Assembly (NCBI GenBank): GCA_905250075.1
Contig: CAJNOP010000054.1
Span: 1,007,396 to 1,071,395 of the forward strand
Direction: 5' to 3'
DNA from: Rotaria sp. Silwood1
Lineage: Eukaryota; Rotifera; Eurotatoria; Philodinida; Philodinidae
DNA length: 64,000 nt
Below are positions 10,300 through 22,784 of this stretch, in pieces. Numbering within the stretch: position 1 is the stretch's first letter; every line of letters begins with the position of its first letter. A model generated the notes under the pieces. The model did no database searches. It was not told the origin of the DNA and saw only the letters and a list, made by a program, of their open reading frames with translations. A program made the position numbers and the translations under genes.

Positions 10300-12730
10300 A
10301 TGAACAATATTCAGCAACCTATAAAGATTGGTCCTAAATGTTATAAAAAACTATTTTTACGTTATATAAATATAAATATAATAAATTCAAAAAAACAACC
10401 AGTACCAACAGTAAGTTTTGTTGGTGAACGTGCTCGTCTTTATCCATCTATTTATTGTTGGGGTTATATTGGAACAGGTGCATTAGGTGTTTTTGATTTT
10501 GTCAATAAACGACCTGATCCAAAACAAACTGATTCAACACAACAAACTCGTCTTCGCCGTTCAATTCCTTATAGACATCCATTTTCTTATGAACATCAAA
10601 TAAAAATAAGTCGTATAGCATGTGGAAATGGTTTTACATTATTTTCTTCCAATACATTAAAATATGATAAATTATGGGCATGTGGTCTTAATACAGATAG
10701 TCAATTGACGTTTTTTAGAGATCGTAATCATCCAAAAGGTTTTGGTGATTATGTTATTGTACCAAAAGTAATTCATTTACCTATTAAACATCCAAGATCA
10801 ACAAGAATTATACAAATAGCAGCTGGTAGAGCACATTCAGTTGTTTTAACAGATAAATCAGGTTAGTCGAATGAACATACATCTTCAATTTTTGTAACAT
10901 GGATTTTGACGTTATATTCTATGTATGTAAATCTTCGCTTGAGGTATAAGTTCTTAATATATTTATGACAAGCGATGATATATACCAAGCGAAAGTGACA
11001 AATGGACGCTACAAGACTTAGTCACATGTTTGACAGAAGCTTGGCTTCTATTTCATTTATTATAAACCTCAATTTACAGACAAATGATTCAATCACATAC
11101 AGCACCGTGTAAGAATGAGAGCGGCATACGAAAATGAAGATTTATTTTATGATACGGCTTCATGAAAATGATCTCGATGATGCCCGATAATTAAATGTTT
11201 ACATTGACATTTTGAATTGATCAAAATGATACGAAACAATGAATAACACAGCAGACAGAAGCTCCATAAAAAAGAAAACATTATAGAGGATTATGAAATA
11301 TTCTTAAAGCCATTACTATTTACTCTAGTGTAAGGCTTTATGCTGAGTTAGAAGAATTCATTAGACTTTTTTCTTTGTACTCATATCTAATGTTTGTGAC
11401 CGTTGAATAGATGGTTAGTTATTGTCTGAACTCGTTTGAACTATTTCTCTATAATTTTAAGAATTTTTTTGCTGACTTTATTTTTCCGCATGACGATTGA
11501 GTATCGTAATGCTCAATGGTTGTAGAGCCATAAACTAGCGATTACTACATAGCTTTGATTTGGCTGAAAGAAAAAAGTTTATTTTATGATTCTCGGCCAG
11601 AGAAATGAAGATATGTTATTCTATACGAAATTTGAGAGATATATAAGGATATCAACAAGAAATAATAGGGTATGAATGGGATGAAAAAAAAAATCCACAT
11701 CCATGTCCGCACTCAGAAGAAATTCATGTTTCTTAGCCCTTGAATATTTCTCACCTCTTGAGTTTTATACTAGTGTTATATACGTTAGATCCGTACATTA
11801 ATAGAATATTACGTTCAAAATATTATTTCACGTAAATTTTAATTTCGTATTAAAAAAATATCGTTTCGTTTTTTAGGTCTCTATTCATTTGGTAATAATG
11901 CATTTGGTCAATGTGCTCGTCAAATAGTACCTCATGAAATTTATAAGAATAGTATGTTAATTCATTCATTTAACATTGATTTAAATGACAATGATGATAA
12001 AATAATTGATATTGTTTGTGGTCAAGATCATACATTATTTCTTACCGAAAAAGGTCATGTTTATGCTTGTGGTTTAAATACTGATGGACAATTAGGTGTT
12101 GGTCATTATGAATGTGTCTCAAGACCCGAACAAGTTCGTGGAGATATTGAACATGAACATATTGTACAAATAGCATCCAAAGGTGATTCTGTATTAGTTT
12201 TGAATAAATCTGGCGATGTATTTGGTTGGGGTAATAATGAATATCGTCAATTAGGAATTATGAATGATCCAATTGATTCACCGAAATCATTACAATGTAC
12301 TCAACCACGACATCTTCGTTTTCGTGATGGATCTTCATTGAAAAATATTAAATGTGTTGCTGCTGGTGGTTCATTATGTTCAGCTGTTGATTGTCAAGGT
12401 AAATTATATATGTGGGGTTTTGGTTTACTCGGTTTTGGTCCAAAACATACAACAATTGATATACCACAGCAAATGCCTATGGAATTATTTGGACAAAGTG
12501 AATTTAATCTTGATGTTAAAATCGATCATGTTATATGTGGTTTACTTAGTACAGCAGCAATAACAAATAACGGAGAACTATTTATGTGGGGAAAAAATCG
12601 ATATGGAGCATTAGGTGTTGAATTTGATGAAGATGCACCTATGCCAATGCGTGTTTTTGTACCTGCACGTGTTATTTCTGTAGCACTTGGACCTGATCAT
12701 ACATTTGCTTTATGTAAAGGATATGTATAA
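10300..12730 (+). CDS. RCC1L: RCC1-like protein (RCC1L/WBSCR16), mitochondrial type
   Basis: RCC1L is a seven-bladed beta-propeller protein of the mitochondrial inner membrane needed for mitoribosome assembly. Exons are 10300-10861 and 11877-12730 (phase 1 junction; 471 aa against about 464 in human). The basic N-terminus (KCYKKLFLRY) could be a mitochondrial presequence. Propeller blades begin with YCWGYIGTGALGVFDF, and RCC1 signatures repeat: LWACGLNTDSQL, AAGRAHSVVLT, LYSFGNNAFGQC, CGQDHTLFLTEKGHVYACG, VFGWGNNEYRQLG, LYMWGFGLLGFG and LFMWGKNRYGALG. It is the last gene of the FAM50-AGA-RCC1L cluster. The 1-kb intron holds one TG/CA hairpin module near 11670-11715. Confidence 0.93.
11668..11718. 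repeat. TG/CA hairpin module, copy 2 (in RCC1L intron)
   Basis: A G-rich arm (GGGTATGAATGGGATG) is followed by an A-run and a C-rich arm (ATCCACATCCATGTCCGCAC). It is a weak copy of the module also seen near 5.2, 35.9, 39.9 and 46.6 kb. Confidence 0.45.
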
Positions 12731-15060
12731 GTTTAAATAAAACTGTAAATTTTTTGAAGCAAATTTGATTTGTATTCTTTAATGAATGTCAACAAAAAAG
12801 CCAATGACGAAGTTAGAAGAGAGGCACTGGGGCCAGCTGTTATTCTTTTCTGAAATATATTTCTCCGCAGAAAACGTCTAAAAAAAGAAGCTATGTGATG
12901 GCTAATGAACTTCAAAACACATTTTGTGACCACAATCGTCTCTCTATCCGAAAAACTCGAGATCTACTACTACTGCACAAAATTCATCCTTCTAATAAAA
13001 ATTCTTTTTCATTAATCTTACAAAATGACAAATGATTTAGAAAAATAAAGCATAACGCTTGAATGATTAAATTATAATAGTAAATAACGAATTTCGTTCT
13101 CAGACATAATTAGTATTTAAAGCATCATTAACGTTTTGTTTAATGCATAAATAATTTATGACAAAAACAAGTGAAATAACAACATTATGAAAGTCAATGA
13201 GATGGCGTGCAGTCTATTTCAATTATAAATAAAACAGAACAACTGTTATTTTTTTCTGTAAAAACGAATAATCTATATTCATTATTTTGCAATGTCCTGT
13301 CAATTTCCTTGTTTGCTAGGTGAAATAATATTTGAAGATATGTTAATATAAAATTTATATCAAATAAAAATTGTTTGTCTACGTTATAGATAAATAACGG
13401 CTCAAATAAATCCAAGTTGAATTATTATGTGAATTTTTAAAAGTTTCAACCAAAAAGATAATAAGATTAGCATTTGCAGACTCTCGAAAGACTGTCTTGA
13501 AAATGAAAGAAAATTAACAATAATTTTTCATCTAATAAGAAGATTTTCTAAGAAAACCTAATATTGCCTTTTTTTTATGCATCATGTTAGTATAATTTGG
13601 TTTATCAACCTCGGAAGTTAAGAAATGGAAAGGAGGAGGAGGGAACGGTAACTTTTCCTCTTTAAATACTTGAACGTTACATTGTATTGTTTGAACATTT
13701 ATTGGTAAAAATAATGATAGGTTTGTTGGTTGAAAGCTGTGGACAAAAAATCGATGAGTTTGTCGTGTAATTGAACTATTTTCTTAGATTTTTATAGAAT
13801 ATTTCTTTTGAATTATAAATTGATTTCTTATTTAAAGTAATATAAGATGTCATAGATTGTTCAACATATTTCGTTAAAGAATCAATTCTTCATTATATTA
13901 CAGCCATTCATTAAAATAGGTAAAGAAACATAAAGTATAGCAAAGTAGTTGGATACTTAATCGTTTCCGATTAGTTTTTTTGTCATATGAGAATATTTCT
14001 TTTCCAAATATTGACGTCTTTTAAATTGTGACTCGATAGAAAAAAAGTCATTTTTTCTTTAGGCATATTCCATTATGTTTATTTCATAAAATAGAGTATT
14101 TCCTAATTGATTTTCTTTTTGTGTTTTGTATTAAAAAGCTTCTCGAGTTTTTTTTATCCTAAAGCTAAATACCGCATCGTAAAACAAGATCAGATTGCGA
14201 TAAGCATGAGTTTTAGTTTTTAATTATTGAATATCGGCTTAACTTTGTGTTTTTTTATTCATCAACAGACAAGCTTTCATGATACTCTTATTTCAGAAAG
14301 ATGAAAAACAACACCAGATATATACTAGAATATAAGAAATATTCTCATTTTGTCTTTCTCTTCTAATAAGTACTACAATAAGGATACGGGAGTCTTAAAC
14401 AAGTAAATATCGAATTGAATGTTCGACTCAATAAAAAGAGAGCATTTTTAAATATTTTGCTATAGTGAGTTTGTCAAAGTGAATGTATGTAGATTTTTTT
14501 AAAATTACTCAACTCGCAGATGTCATGCAATTCATTGTATAATAATGTATAAAGATTTTTTCATGAACTAAGATGCTATTTACACATGTACTCATGATAA
14601 AGTGTTTAAGAAAAGTCGTCATACCATGAATAGTTTTCGTGATTCATTCTAGGTATTCTCTTCATTTTAAAAATCTTCATTTCAATGATACCATCGTAAT
14701 AATTCTGTTTGATCTTTTGATCAACAACAACAACAGTAATATCATCAATTATCTTCATGATAAGAAAAAAACGTCAACTTCTATTTTATATTTAGAGTGA
14801 TGAACAGGAAAATAAACGTTGTAATTAAAAAAAGAGTTTTCTAATTTTTTTATGATACGTCATCATCATTATACTATTATTTTTTTATCGTCAACGTTTT
14901 TTACTATTCCTTTTTTTCAATACTCCTAGAGTTTGTAAAATCTTTTCTCTTGTTTTCTTTCTTTCATTCGTTCTCGCCCACGTATTAACTGAAAAAGAAG
15001 AGACAAATGTTAGCTTTACGTATTTCTCATTTATTCATGGATCGTATAAAAGTATCAACT
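12731..15060. other. Gene-poor intergenic region
   Basis: About 2.3 kb of AT-rich sequence with many short poly-T and poly-A runs follow the RCC1L stop. No conserved protein segment was recognised on either strand. The only open frames are short (66-73 codons on the minus strand) and have no family features. The right end should hold the promoter of the peptide-precursor gene. Confidence 0.5.
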
Positions 15061-15111
15061 TCTCTGTTTTTTTTCTTCAGATATTGAAAGTTTTCTTGCT
15101 CTTATACAAAA
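15061..15111 (+). promoter_or_regulatory. Candidate trans-splice acceptor of the peptide-precursor gene
   Basis: A strong polypyrimidine tract (CTCTGTTTTTTTTCTTCAG, ending at 15080) lies 31 bases before ATG 15112 with no obvious partner donor. It supports the choice of first coding exon and is of the same kind as the sites before FAM50, RCC1L, GTPBP6 and the ARMC5-like gene. Confidence 0.45.
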
Positions 15112-15588
15112 ATGGTTACCTTATTATTTGATGTCCGTTGTCTTCTATTATTCTTTACTCTTGTTCAATCTGTATCTCTTTACACAATCTATCCATTTGA
15201 TGATGATGTAAGTTAATAGGGAAATTTATTTTTTCTTTCATACAACATGTTTTGTATATTTTTTAAGCAATCGTATTTATTGAGCTCATCTTTCAAAGAC
15301 CAATTGAATCTACCGATACAAACTAAACATAGTGTATTTGAAGATATTCTTATAAATGCAATCAATAATGAAAACAAGGATACTGTTGAAGAATTGAAAG
15401 CACAATCGAAACGTTCAACTCCACGTATTGGATTGTCATCAATACCACAACGTCGCAACAATCGACCACATTGGAATCCATTAGTAGCTGCTTATAAACG
15501 TTGTGGTGAATTAGTATCGACTGAAAAACGCGAAAATTGTTTCAAAGATGCCGTTCAAATGCTCTTTGTGCATAAACTAAGAAAATAA
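15112..15588 (+). CDS. Small secreted protein, probable neuropeptide/prohormone precursor (family not recognised)
   Basis: Two exons, 15112-15207 and 15268-15588, join in phase to 138 aa. The N-terminus is a good signal peptide (CLLLFFTLVQSVS, residues ~10-22). The rest is hydrophilic and carries four dibasic sites suited to prohormone convertases: KR 80-81, RR 94-95, KR 108-109 and KR 119-120. They would free STPRIGLSSIPQ (82-93) and NNRPHWNPLVAAY (96-107) and leave a C-terminal part with two cysteines (110 and 121), able to form a disulfide loop, ending in LFVHKLRK. No glycine precedes a dibasic site, so C-terminal amidation is not indicated. I recognise no known peptide family. A small structured secreted protein rather than a cleaved precursor is also possible. 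Confidence 0.65.
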
Positions 15589-18500
15589 TAATAAAAAAAA
15601 AAGAAAGAAAGTACCAATGAAAAAAAATGATTGAATGAAGAAATGTAATAGAATATCATTCCTTTACATAGATGCTTAGCAATACATTTTTGTATATCTG
15701 TGCGTAAGTTTTTGTGGTGAATTATTTTATCATCAAGAGAAAAAAAAAATCGATGAATTTTAATTCTTCACTTGTTTTTATCTTCATTTTTCTCGTTGTT
15801 GTAGTGTTTCGTGAATAAAGGAGAAAGATGAGCAGAAGCAAAAAAAAATGTCATAATTATTAATCAAATAGGGTCTTCAAAAAACATGGCTTTTAAATTA
15901 AATGTGAGATAGAGCACAATTCTTTGTTGTGTATAAGCTAAATGACATTCAGATGAAATAAAAAAATAATAAAAGAAAAACTCTACATGCGATAAAACGT
16001 GTTCATCGCATCCGTTGGTCAAATTGACACGCACAGACTTCTTTTTTCCATAACTAGGATTCTATCTGTCTTTTCACAAGATTTTTCTTTAATTAAGAAG
16101 ATGAATATTGACATTGCATATTGATTATAATTATTTGGATTGATGAAACTTACTTTCATATATTGTAGAAAAGTTCACAAAAGTAAATAAACTAAAAGTA
16201 AAACATAATTTTAACTATTGATTCTGTTTCTTTTCTAACAGAATTCTTAATATTTATTTGTTTAATTTGAAAACCATGCGAAATACTTGCATAGAAACCA
16301 ATTATTGAAATTAAAATTTTAATAATATGATTGTAACAATTCAGAACGGTAATCTTCTCGTTAATAGTTAATTATAGGATGAATTCAAAAGTGACAAATA
16401 TGAATATTAATGTTTCTAGATAATCTAGCAAACAATATTTCATAAAAAAGAAAAAAAAGACATCGCTTCAGTATTGTATGATTAATGCTCCAGGCTTAAT
16501 CATTAGAAATGTTGAACTAATAGACAAATAGTAAATAAATTATTCAAATTAGTGGTATTTAAATATGGAAGTAACATATGGCAAGCGTTCTCTTTTTTTT
16601 AAATATAAATATTTTCTTTGAATGATAGAAAATATTGTTTTAAGTTTATTTGATTTTGAACGATTCTCACACGTAGAATGTCAGTGGTTATTTTTGAATA
16701 GTATTCTATGTTGATGAAAGCTAGTTTTTCTCTATTATATTGATGATTACATACTTGATATTCATAATAATTATTTTTTACTTTATGATTTACAAACTTC
16801 TGATGTCTACAAAAATCATAAGTGCACATTCTTCGAACATCTTCTTACATTTATTAAAATCTAATTATGACAAAATGAAAGGTTAAATAGTGTACAGAAG
16901 TTTATAATATCTTGACAATCAAATATTATTGCTAAGATGTATAATTTGTTTTTCAAGGTTGAAAATCTTCAATATAACATGCACTAGCAAAAATAGTCTA
17001 GCTTATTAAGATTGTTTATTCTAATAAGTTCCCATTTTTTTTGACATATGTAAGTGGATTGAATTAATATATAGCCAAAGTAAGATTGTTTAGATGAGAA
17101 AGAAATAGAAGAATTTCAGTTACACATTGAACAGAACTAAAATATTGTTTTTAATGTCATATGGATTTAATGGAGTATTATTCGTGTCATAAAATAGATT
17201 TCTCAACAGTTTTCTAATTCTCTTCTATATAGTATGTCGACATTCAAATATATATTTTTAATCAAACATTCTTCTATTATTATCTGTTCTGTACGTACTA
17301 TTGTCACATTATTATTAATCAAAGTCTCCTAAATAGCATATAGATATGATTTTGTTCATGATCGTCACAACATATATTATTCAAGTATTGAGAAAGAGAA
17401 ATTGAATTGTAGACAATGTTATAAATTGTTACTCTTGAAAATATCTGTTTCTCAAGGTTCATTGCGGTTAATATTGACTCAATTATTTCGTCAAAAAATA
17501 AAAATATATTTCTTAACATAGCTTTTCACCCTGTTCTTTCTTTTTTAAATAGCACGTACTTTATATGGAACAGATGCATTGTTATTAATCTTATTTCTCA
17601 CAAAGGAACTTGTCGAATCTTTATCTTAATTATGTCATGTCGAGCTCAGATATAAATCTACGGTACGTAAATATGCATATCCGGTTCGACAGAGTATTGG
17701 TTTATTTTATAGAAGAAAAAATTGGTTCGACTAACATGACCGTCTTTTCAATATTAATCTCGTCTACATAGCACTGATTTATAATGTAAACACAATGCAC
17801 ATACGGATCATTGACAGATAATGACACAAGTTGATGATTTTTGATTCCGAGAACGAGTGTATTTTGATGAAACCTGTCCAAAACTTGAACGCAATGTTTC
17901 AGACCGAAAAGTCTATGCGAATTTTTCGGATGACTTTCGGCTGTTTTCTGGCGACAAGTTCGGAGAGTATTCAGCCTCACAGTACAAAGTCCAAGTTTTA
18001 TCGATTTCTGACGCTTTTTTCTACGGAAATAGATCCATATGTTATCACCTGGACATATAGTGACTTTCGAAATTATTTGATCAAGTATATTTTCAACTTT
18101 TTTCTACTGCAATATACACATAAGAATTTAAATAGTGATTTGTGTAAAGAATTTGATTTTTTACAGATGAAGACTGTCGCTAGGGTTTCAACTGCTACAC
18201 TTTACAAAATATAATTGTGTTTTAATCATTTAAAATGCGAGAGCAAACAATTACCAACAAAATAGAACATCTCCCAGCTGTCAAGGCGTTGTTTGAGTGA
18301 GAAATACATGAATCTTAAGGTAAGTACAACAATGAATTTTGTGTTTTCCATAATACTCATGTATCTAGACCTAAAAATTGTTACAGACAGCTGAAAGATG
18401 TTTTCTTTGGTAGGCAATTTTTTCTTCTCTCATTCTGTCTAATGCAACCGGAACTCTATTTGTGAGTTTCAGGTACTAAAAAACTCGATTTTTTGATATT

Positions 18501-20460
18501 TCATAAATACAATCCTTGAAAAACTAGTAATTAATTTTCTGCTTAAAAATAAAAATTCTCTACACAAATCACTATTTGCACTCTTAGTAGTGTTGGTGGC
18601 AGTGGAAAAGATTGAAAAAAAAACCTGGTTGAACAATTGTGGGAGACGTTTTCGTTAATTATACACGATGATACAAAAAGTAGGAATACCAATATCTTTT
18701 GCATGAGAAACTTGAGATACCTGTATATAGAACATTTTGTCCGTTCTCATCATATGATGTTTTATTTTTATTTTTTGTCTAGAATAAATATGAATGCATT
18801 GTCGTTTTGTTTGGCTTAGAAAAGCAATTATGTATTGATGGAATAAAGATCGATGTTAACATAATAACAGGAATTTATGCAAGATCCAAAACTTTTTTTG
18901 AAATATGGATAAACCATTGTTTTTTTTTTGCTTTTTTTTGTTTGCAATCAATAAACTAACAAAAGTTTAAATCGATGGTTATTTTGGATGATTCAATAAA
19001 TGAAGTTACTACATTATGCATTTGATGTTAAATCTGGCATTAAGTCTCATTCGAACAGGAAAATATAAATATCTCTTAAGGCTTATAATATTTCAAGAGA
19101 CATGACTTATAAGTTAGATAACTAGTATATACTTCTTATTTTCATTACTTGCTTGTTTTCAGATGGGAATAATTAAAAATAAATACGCGTATAGTCAGAT
19201 GAATTCATATGCTTTCAACAACAGTAGTCAATATTGGAGAGTACAAATCAAGAAGAAAAAGTAGGGTCTAAGCCATAGGACCGATTGATGATTTATGGAT
19301 GATGATGTGCTGGTAACACACTGTTCTAGTTATGTCATTAATTATAGTTTTCTATGGTATTTCTTTAATTTTTCGATATTCATCGATAGAATTTCACCTA
19401 TGAAATTCGATCGACTGAAAAAATATAATTGATTATATGATTTGGGCATCATTACATATGTAATCTATTTAAAGATTCTGTTGTTCAACAATCGCATTTT
19501 CTTTTAATTTTTGTTCTTTTTAATATTGATTAGTATTGCTAAAAGTATATGAATGATCGTATCCGAGATTTTCTTTTGCGGAGTGCATATCTAATTATAG
19601 ACGACTGAATAGGTTGGCCGTAAAAAACGCAAAAAAAGTATTTTAGAAAACTCTCACTAGTCAAGGACATGCTTTATTGTATGGTATAGTACTAATATTC
19701 TGACAGAGATCATATATACATCACTATGTAAAAAGGAAAACATTTAATATAGCTTTTTTCGTTTAACAACTATAAATGATAAATCATCTGAGTATTCTAT
19801 TGCAACTACAACATCGTCATAATATTGTTCATCAAGATTCTTTATACAAAATTGAATTACAACGAAATGCTTTTCAATGTCAATAATTCGAGTCAAGGTA
19901 TATCGAAAATTTTATTAGAACGAAGAATTTGATCGAATAAATGGCAATCAATATCACAAAGAGAAAAACGAAACTTGAATGTTAATCAGCTGTCTTGGTC
20001 GACATTTTCGTGAAAGTTTTCTTAACCATGATTCTTTCCGTTCGCTACGTATAGTTCAGTTCTTCATTGTATTCTTTCTTTCGAAAGAAAAAAGTTTTCA
20101 GCAACATCCTAATCATTGCGGAATCGAAAGATGAATAGTAGGTGAATATGGTATCACTCACTTTTGTAGCTAAGTGTATATTGAAACAACCTTAATTTTC
20201 AATCGTGTTTTCAAAAAATTTTAATTGGTGCAGACAGAGAAGTCAGCAATCTTTCGTAAGAATGTTTGCAATGACTTTGGTCACGGTACAAATGTTCTCT
20301 GTCTCTCTAGTAAAGGCAGCTATAATGATATCATATATGAATAGTTTACAGTCTTCGTAATCATCCTACTAAAACAGTAACGCCACCATCATTATTATCA
20401 ACTATTCTAAATTGGCAATCGAACTCATATACCACTGAAAAACAGAGCCATCGCACTGAT
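15589..20460. other. Long gene-poor region
   Basis: About 4.9 kb of AT-rich DNA. Open frames are short (at most 127 codons at 17831) and lack codon bias or recognisable motifs. One inverted-repeat pair is visible (18128-18155 and 18556-18585, see its own entry). No transposase, tRNA or rRNA was recognised. Confidence 0.45.
18120..18590. repeat. Spaced inverted repeat, possible remnant of a non-autonomous element
   Basis: AATAGTGATTTGTGTAAAGA at about 18132 is matched in inverted orientation by CTCTACACAAATCACTATT at about 18559. The arms are about 25-28 bases with one or two mismatches and are separated by some 400 bp. The ends and target duplications are not clear. Confidence 0.4.
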
Positions 20461-22170
20461 TCAAATGAAATTATTCAAAATTTTCTTTTGATTTGGCTTC
20501 ATTCAAAAGTTGATGAATCCAGACACTTGTGACGCACAGTTGATACTGTTGAAACCTTTCCCGATACGGAAGAGTGTGCCACTTACATATCGGAGTTTCA
20601 AAATGCAAAGACATTTCTTATTGTTTCTTATGCTTTATGTCAAAGTGTTGTGCCAAGTATTCCTAATATGATTTAACTCTATTCAATTTAGGTTTTTTGT
20701 CGAAAACAAGAAAAGTATGAGGTATGGGCGAAAAAGTGGTCCAAAGTGAAAGATATTTTCACCGAAATCATCTCAATATGTGACTCAGTTCGACAATCTG
20801 CTCGACAATGTGACGAAGATTCAGTCTTGGTTAGTGCTGTATCGTCATTGAATCAAATGGAACCATCATTTATGTATACACAACTCTTCAAGAAAATAGT
20901 TCTTGAAATCGATTTCGATCAAAAGAAAGAAATCAATGCTCTAGCCGAGTACGTACGTAAGAAGTATGCCGACAATGAAGAAAACTTGGCAATGATTGAT
21001 GGATTTGCTCAAAAATATTAAGATAATTTGAACGAAGAGAACAAGCCGATTTGGTGGTATACTCGAGAATGTTTCACATATCACATGCTCAACAAAGCAC
21101 TGGGTAGTCTTCAAGTCAAGATTCTGCTTAAAATGGGCATCTTTATTCGAGGTCTTCATCAAAATATTCAAAAACTTCATTCGAAACAATAGAATAACAT
21201 GTCGGATGGATCAAAAATAATAATAGTCTACTGAGGTAAAACCATGGCAAAGCAACATTTTGATAATAAAATTAAGCAAGATGGACTTATGTCATTCAAT
21301 AATTTCTTATCAGCAAGCGATGATCGAAACGTGGCCATCCGTTTTATTAAAGAAGGACTCAAATTCAATAACAAGAACAAAACCGGTGTACTCTTCACGA
21401 TGACAATTGATTGATCCATTTCATCAGTTCCGTTTGCCCATATCGACAAAATTAGTTACTTCCAGATAGAAAATGGAATTCTCTTTTCAATGCACACTGT
21501 TTTTTGCGTCCAACATATCGAAAAAAATAGAAGATAGCGGAATGATATTGTGGCAAGTGGAACTGACGCTCACCAATGATAGTGGCGACCAACAGCTCAA
21601 TTCTCTTACCAAACAAATGCGAGAGGGGATCACTGGAACAGGATGGCAACGAATGGGTTCCTTGTTATGAAAACTAGGTGAAAATGACAAGGCTGAAGAA
21701 GTATATAAGGCTTTACTCGAGTAGGCATCCAATGACAGTGATATATCTTATTAGTACAACAAACTTGGCGTGATCAAGGATGGCTAGGGAGAATACAAAC
21801 AGGAGATCAAGTTTTACGAAAAATCATTTGATATCAGAAAAAAAGTTCTCCCTCCTAGTCATCCCTACTTGGTTACTTCCTACAACAATCTCGTTTCGGT
21901 GTATGATAAAATGGGCGAGTATGCTAAAGCACTTTTATTTTTCTAAAAAGTAGTCGAAATCTTCGAAAAAAACTTTCCCTCCGAACCTTTCCGACTTGAC
22001 TAATTCCTATAATAACATCGGTTTAGTGTATAATAACATGAGGCAGTATTCGCAAGCACTTGAATTTTATGAAAATCACTCGATACTCGTCAGAAATCTC
22101 TCCCTTCAACACATCCAGATATCGTACAGTCGAGAAGAAACATTGAAATTGTGAAAGAGAAGATGTAATT
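20461..22170 (+). pseudogene. Decayed TPR-ADP-ribosyltransferase copy
   Basis: Translation in shifting frames follows the intact gene at 36103-38196: an N-terminal segment (LLIWLHSKVDES), WAKWSKVKDIFTEI, PSFMYTQLFKKIVLEIDF, the IWWYTRECFTYHML signature, a GLMSFNNFLSAS segment, GVLFTMTID, ILFSMHTVF, and TPR-like pieces near 21830-22090. It is broken by many stops and frameshifts. The arginine codon of the Y-R-G motif is a stop (TGA, about 21231), the loop after FNNFL reads SAS rather than STS, and the E-x-E region reads ENGILFS. The longest intact stretch is only 91 codons (20746-21021). It is in the opposite orientation to the intact gene, about 14 kb away, so it is probably an old duplicate. 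Confidence 0.85.
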
Positions 22171-22429
22171 GTCTTTTTCTACTAGAACTAATGTCGTACT
22201 ACGTTTTCTTTAAATGATTCAAGATTGTTTTTTCTTTTCTTTTTAATATTTGTATTCATGAGCGCGCGCGACCACAGACAATTCAGGTCATCAATGTTGG
22301 CGTGAGATATAGGTCTTCTGTTAAAAAACACCGACGCTTACACTTCATTCACCTTCTAGAGTTAGAAATAAATCAATAATGCTTAACAGCAAAGCAATTA
22401 TCTTTGCACTTAATATACCATATAAACTA

Positions 22430-22784
22430 GTCGGAAAAAGTTTAACAACAACGCATTCTGTTATTTTTTCAATCACGTTAAGCACCTGGCCGCCATATAA
22501 TTAATAATTTCAATGGAAAATGAAGTTTTCTATCAGATCAAGGCTATAGCAATATTTCACAGATGAACTATGATGGCAAGGTTTTCAAAAAACCTGACAC
22601 GATAGTTTACAGGTGGCCGAAAATTTTTTTGGAGTTATTTTTGACAATGCCATTTTAAAAGTACGAAATGAGAGGTTGTCGCATTTTTTACGATCTTCCT
22701 TTGAAACGTCACAAGCATCCCAGAAGTGCTAAACATGATAGAAATAAAAAAGGAAAATATGTTGTTGTTAAACTTTTTTTGTAC
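22430..22784. mobile_element. TA-flanked MITE (Tc1/mariner-like)
   Basis: The left end GTCGGAAAAAGTTTAACAAC matches the inverted right end GTACAAAAAAAGTTTAACAA, and similarity continues inward (CACGTTAAGCACCTGG against CATGTTTAGCACTTCTGG). A TA dinucleotide flanks each end (22428-22429 and 22785-22786). The 355-bp element has no coding capacity. It lies just beyond the decayed TPR-ART copy. Confidence 0.75.

Noticed and set aside
17831..18214. 127-codon frame
   Set aside because: No motif, no codon bias, no splice context; another frame overlaps it. The length is possible by chance in this stretch.
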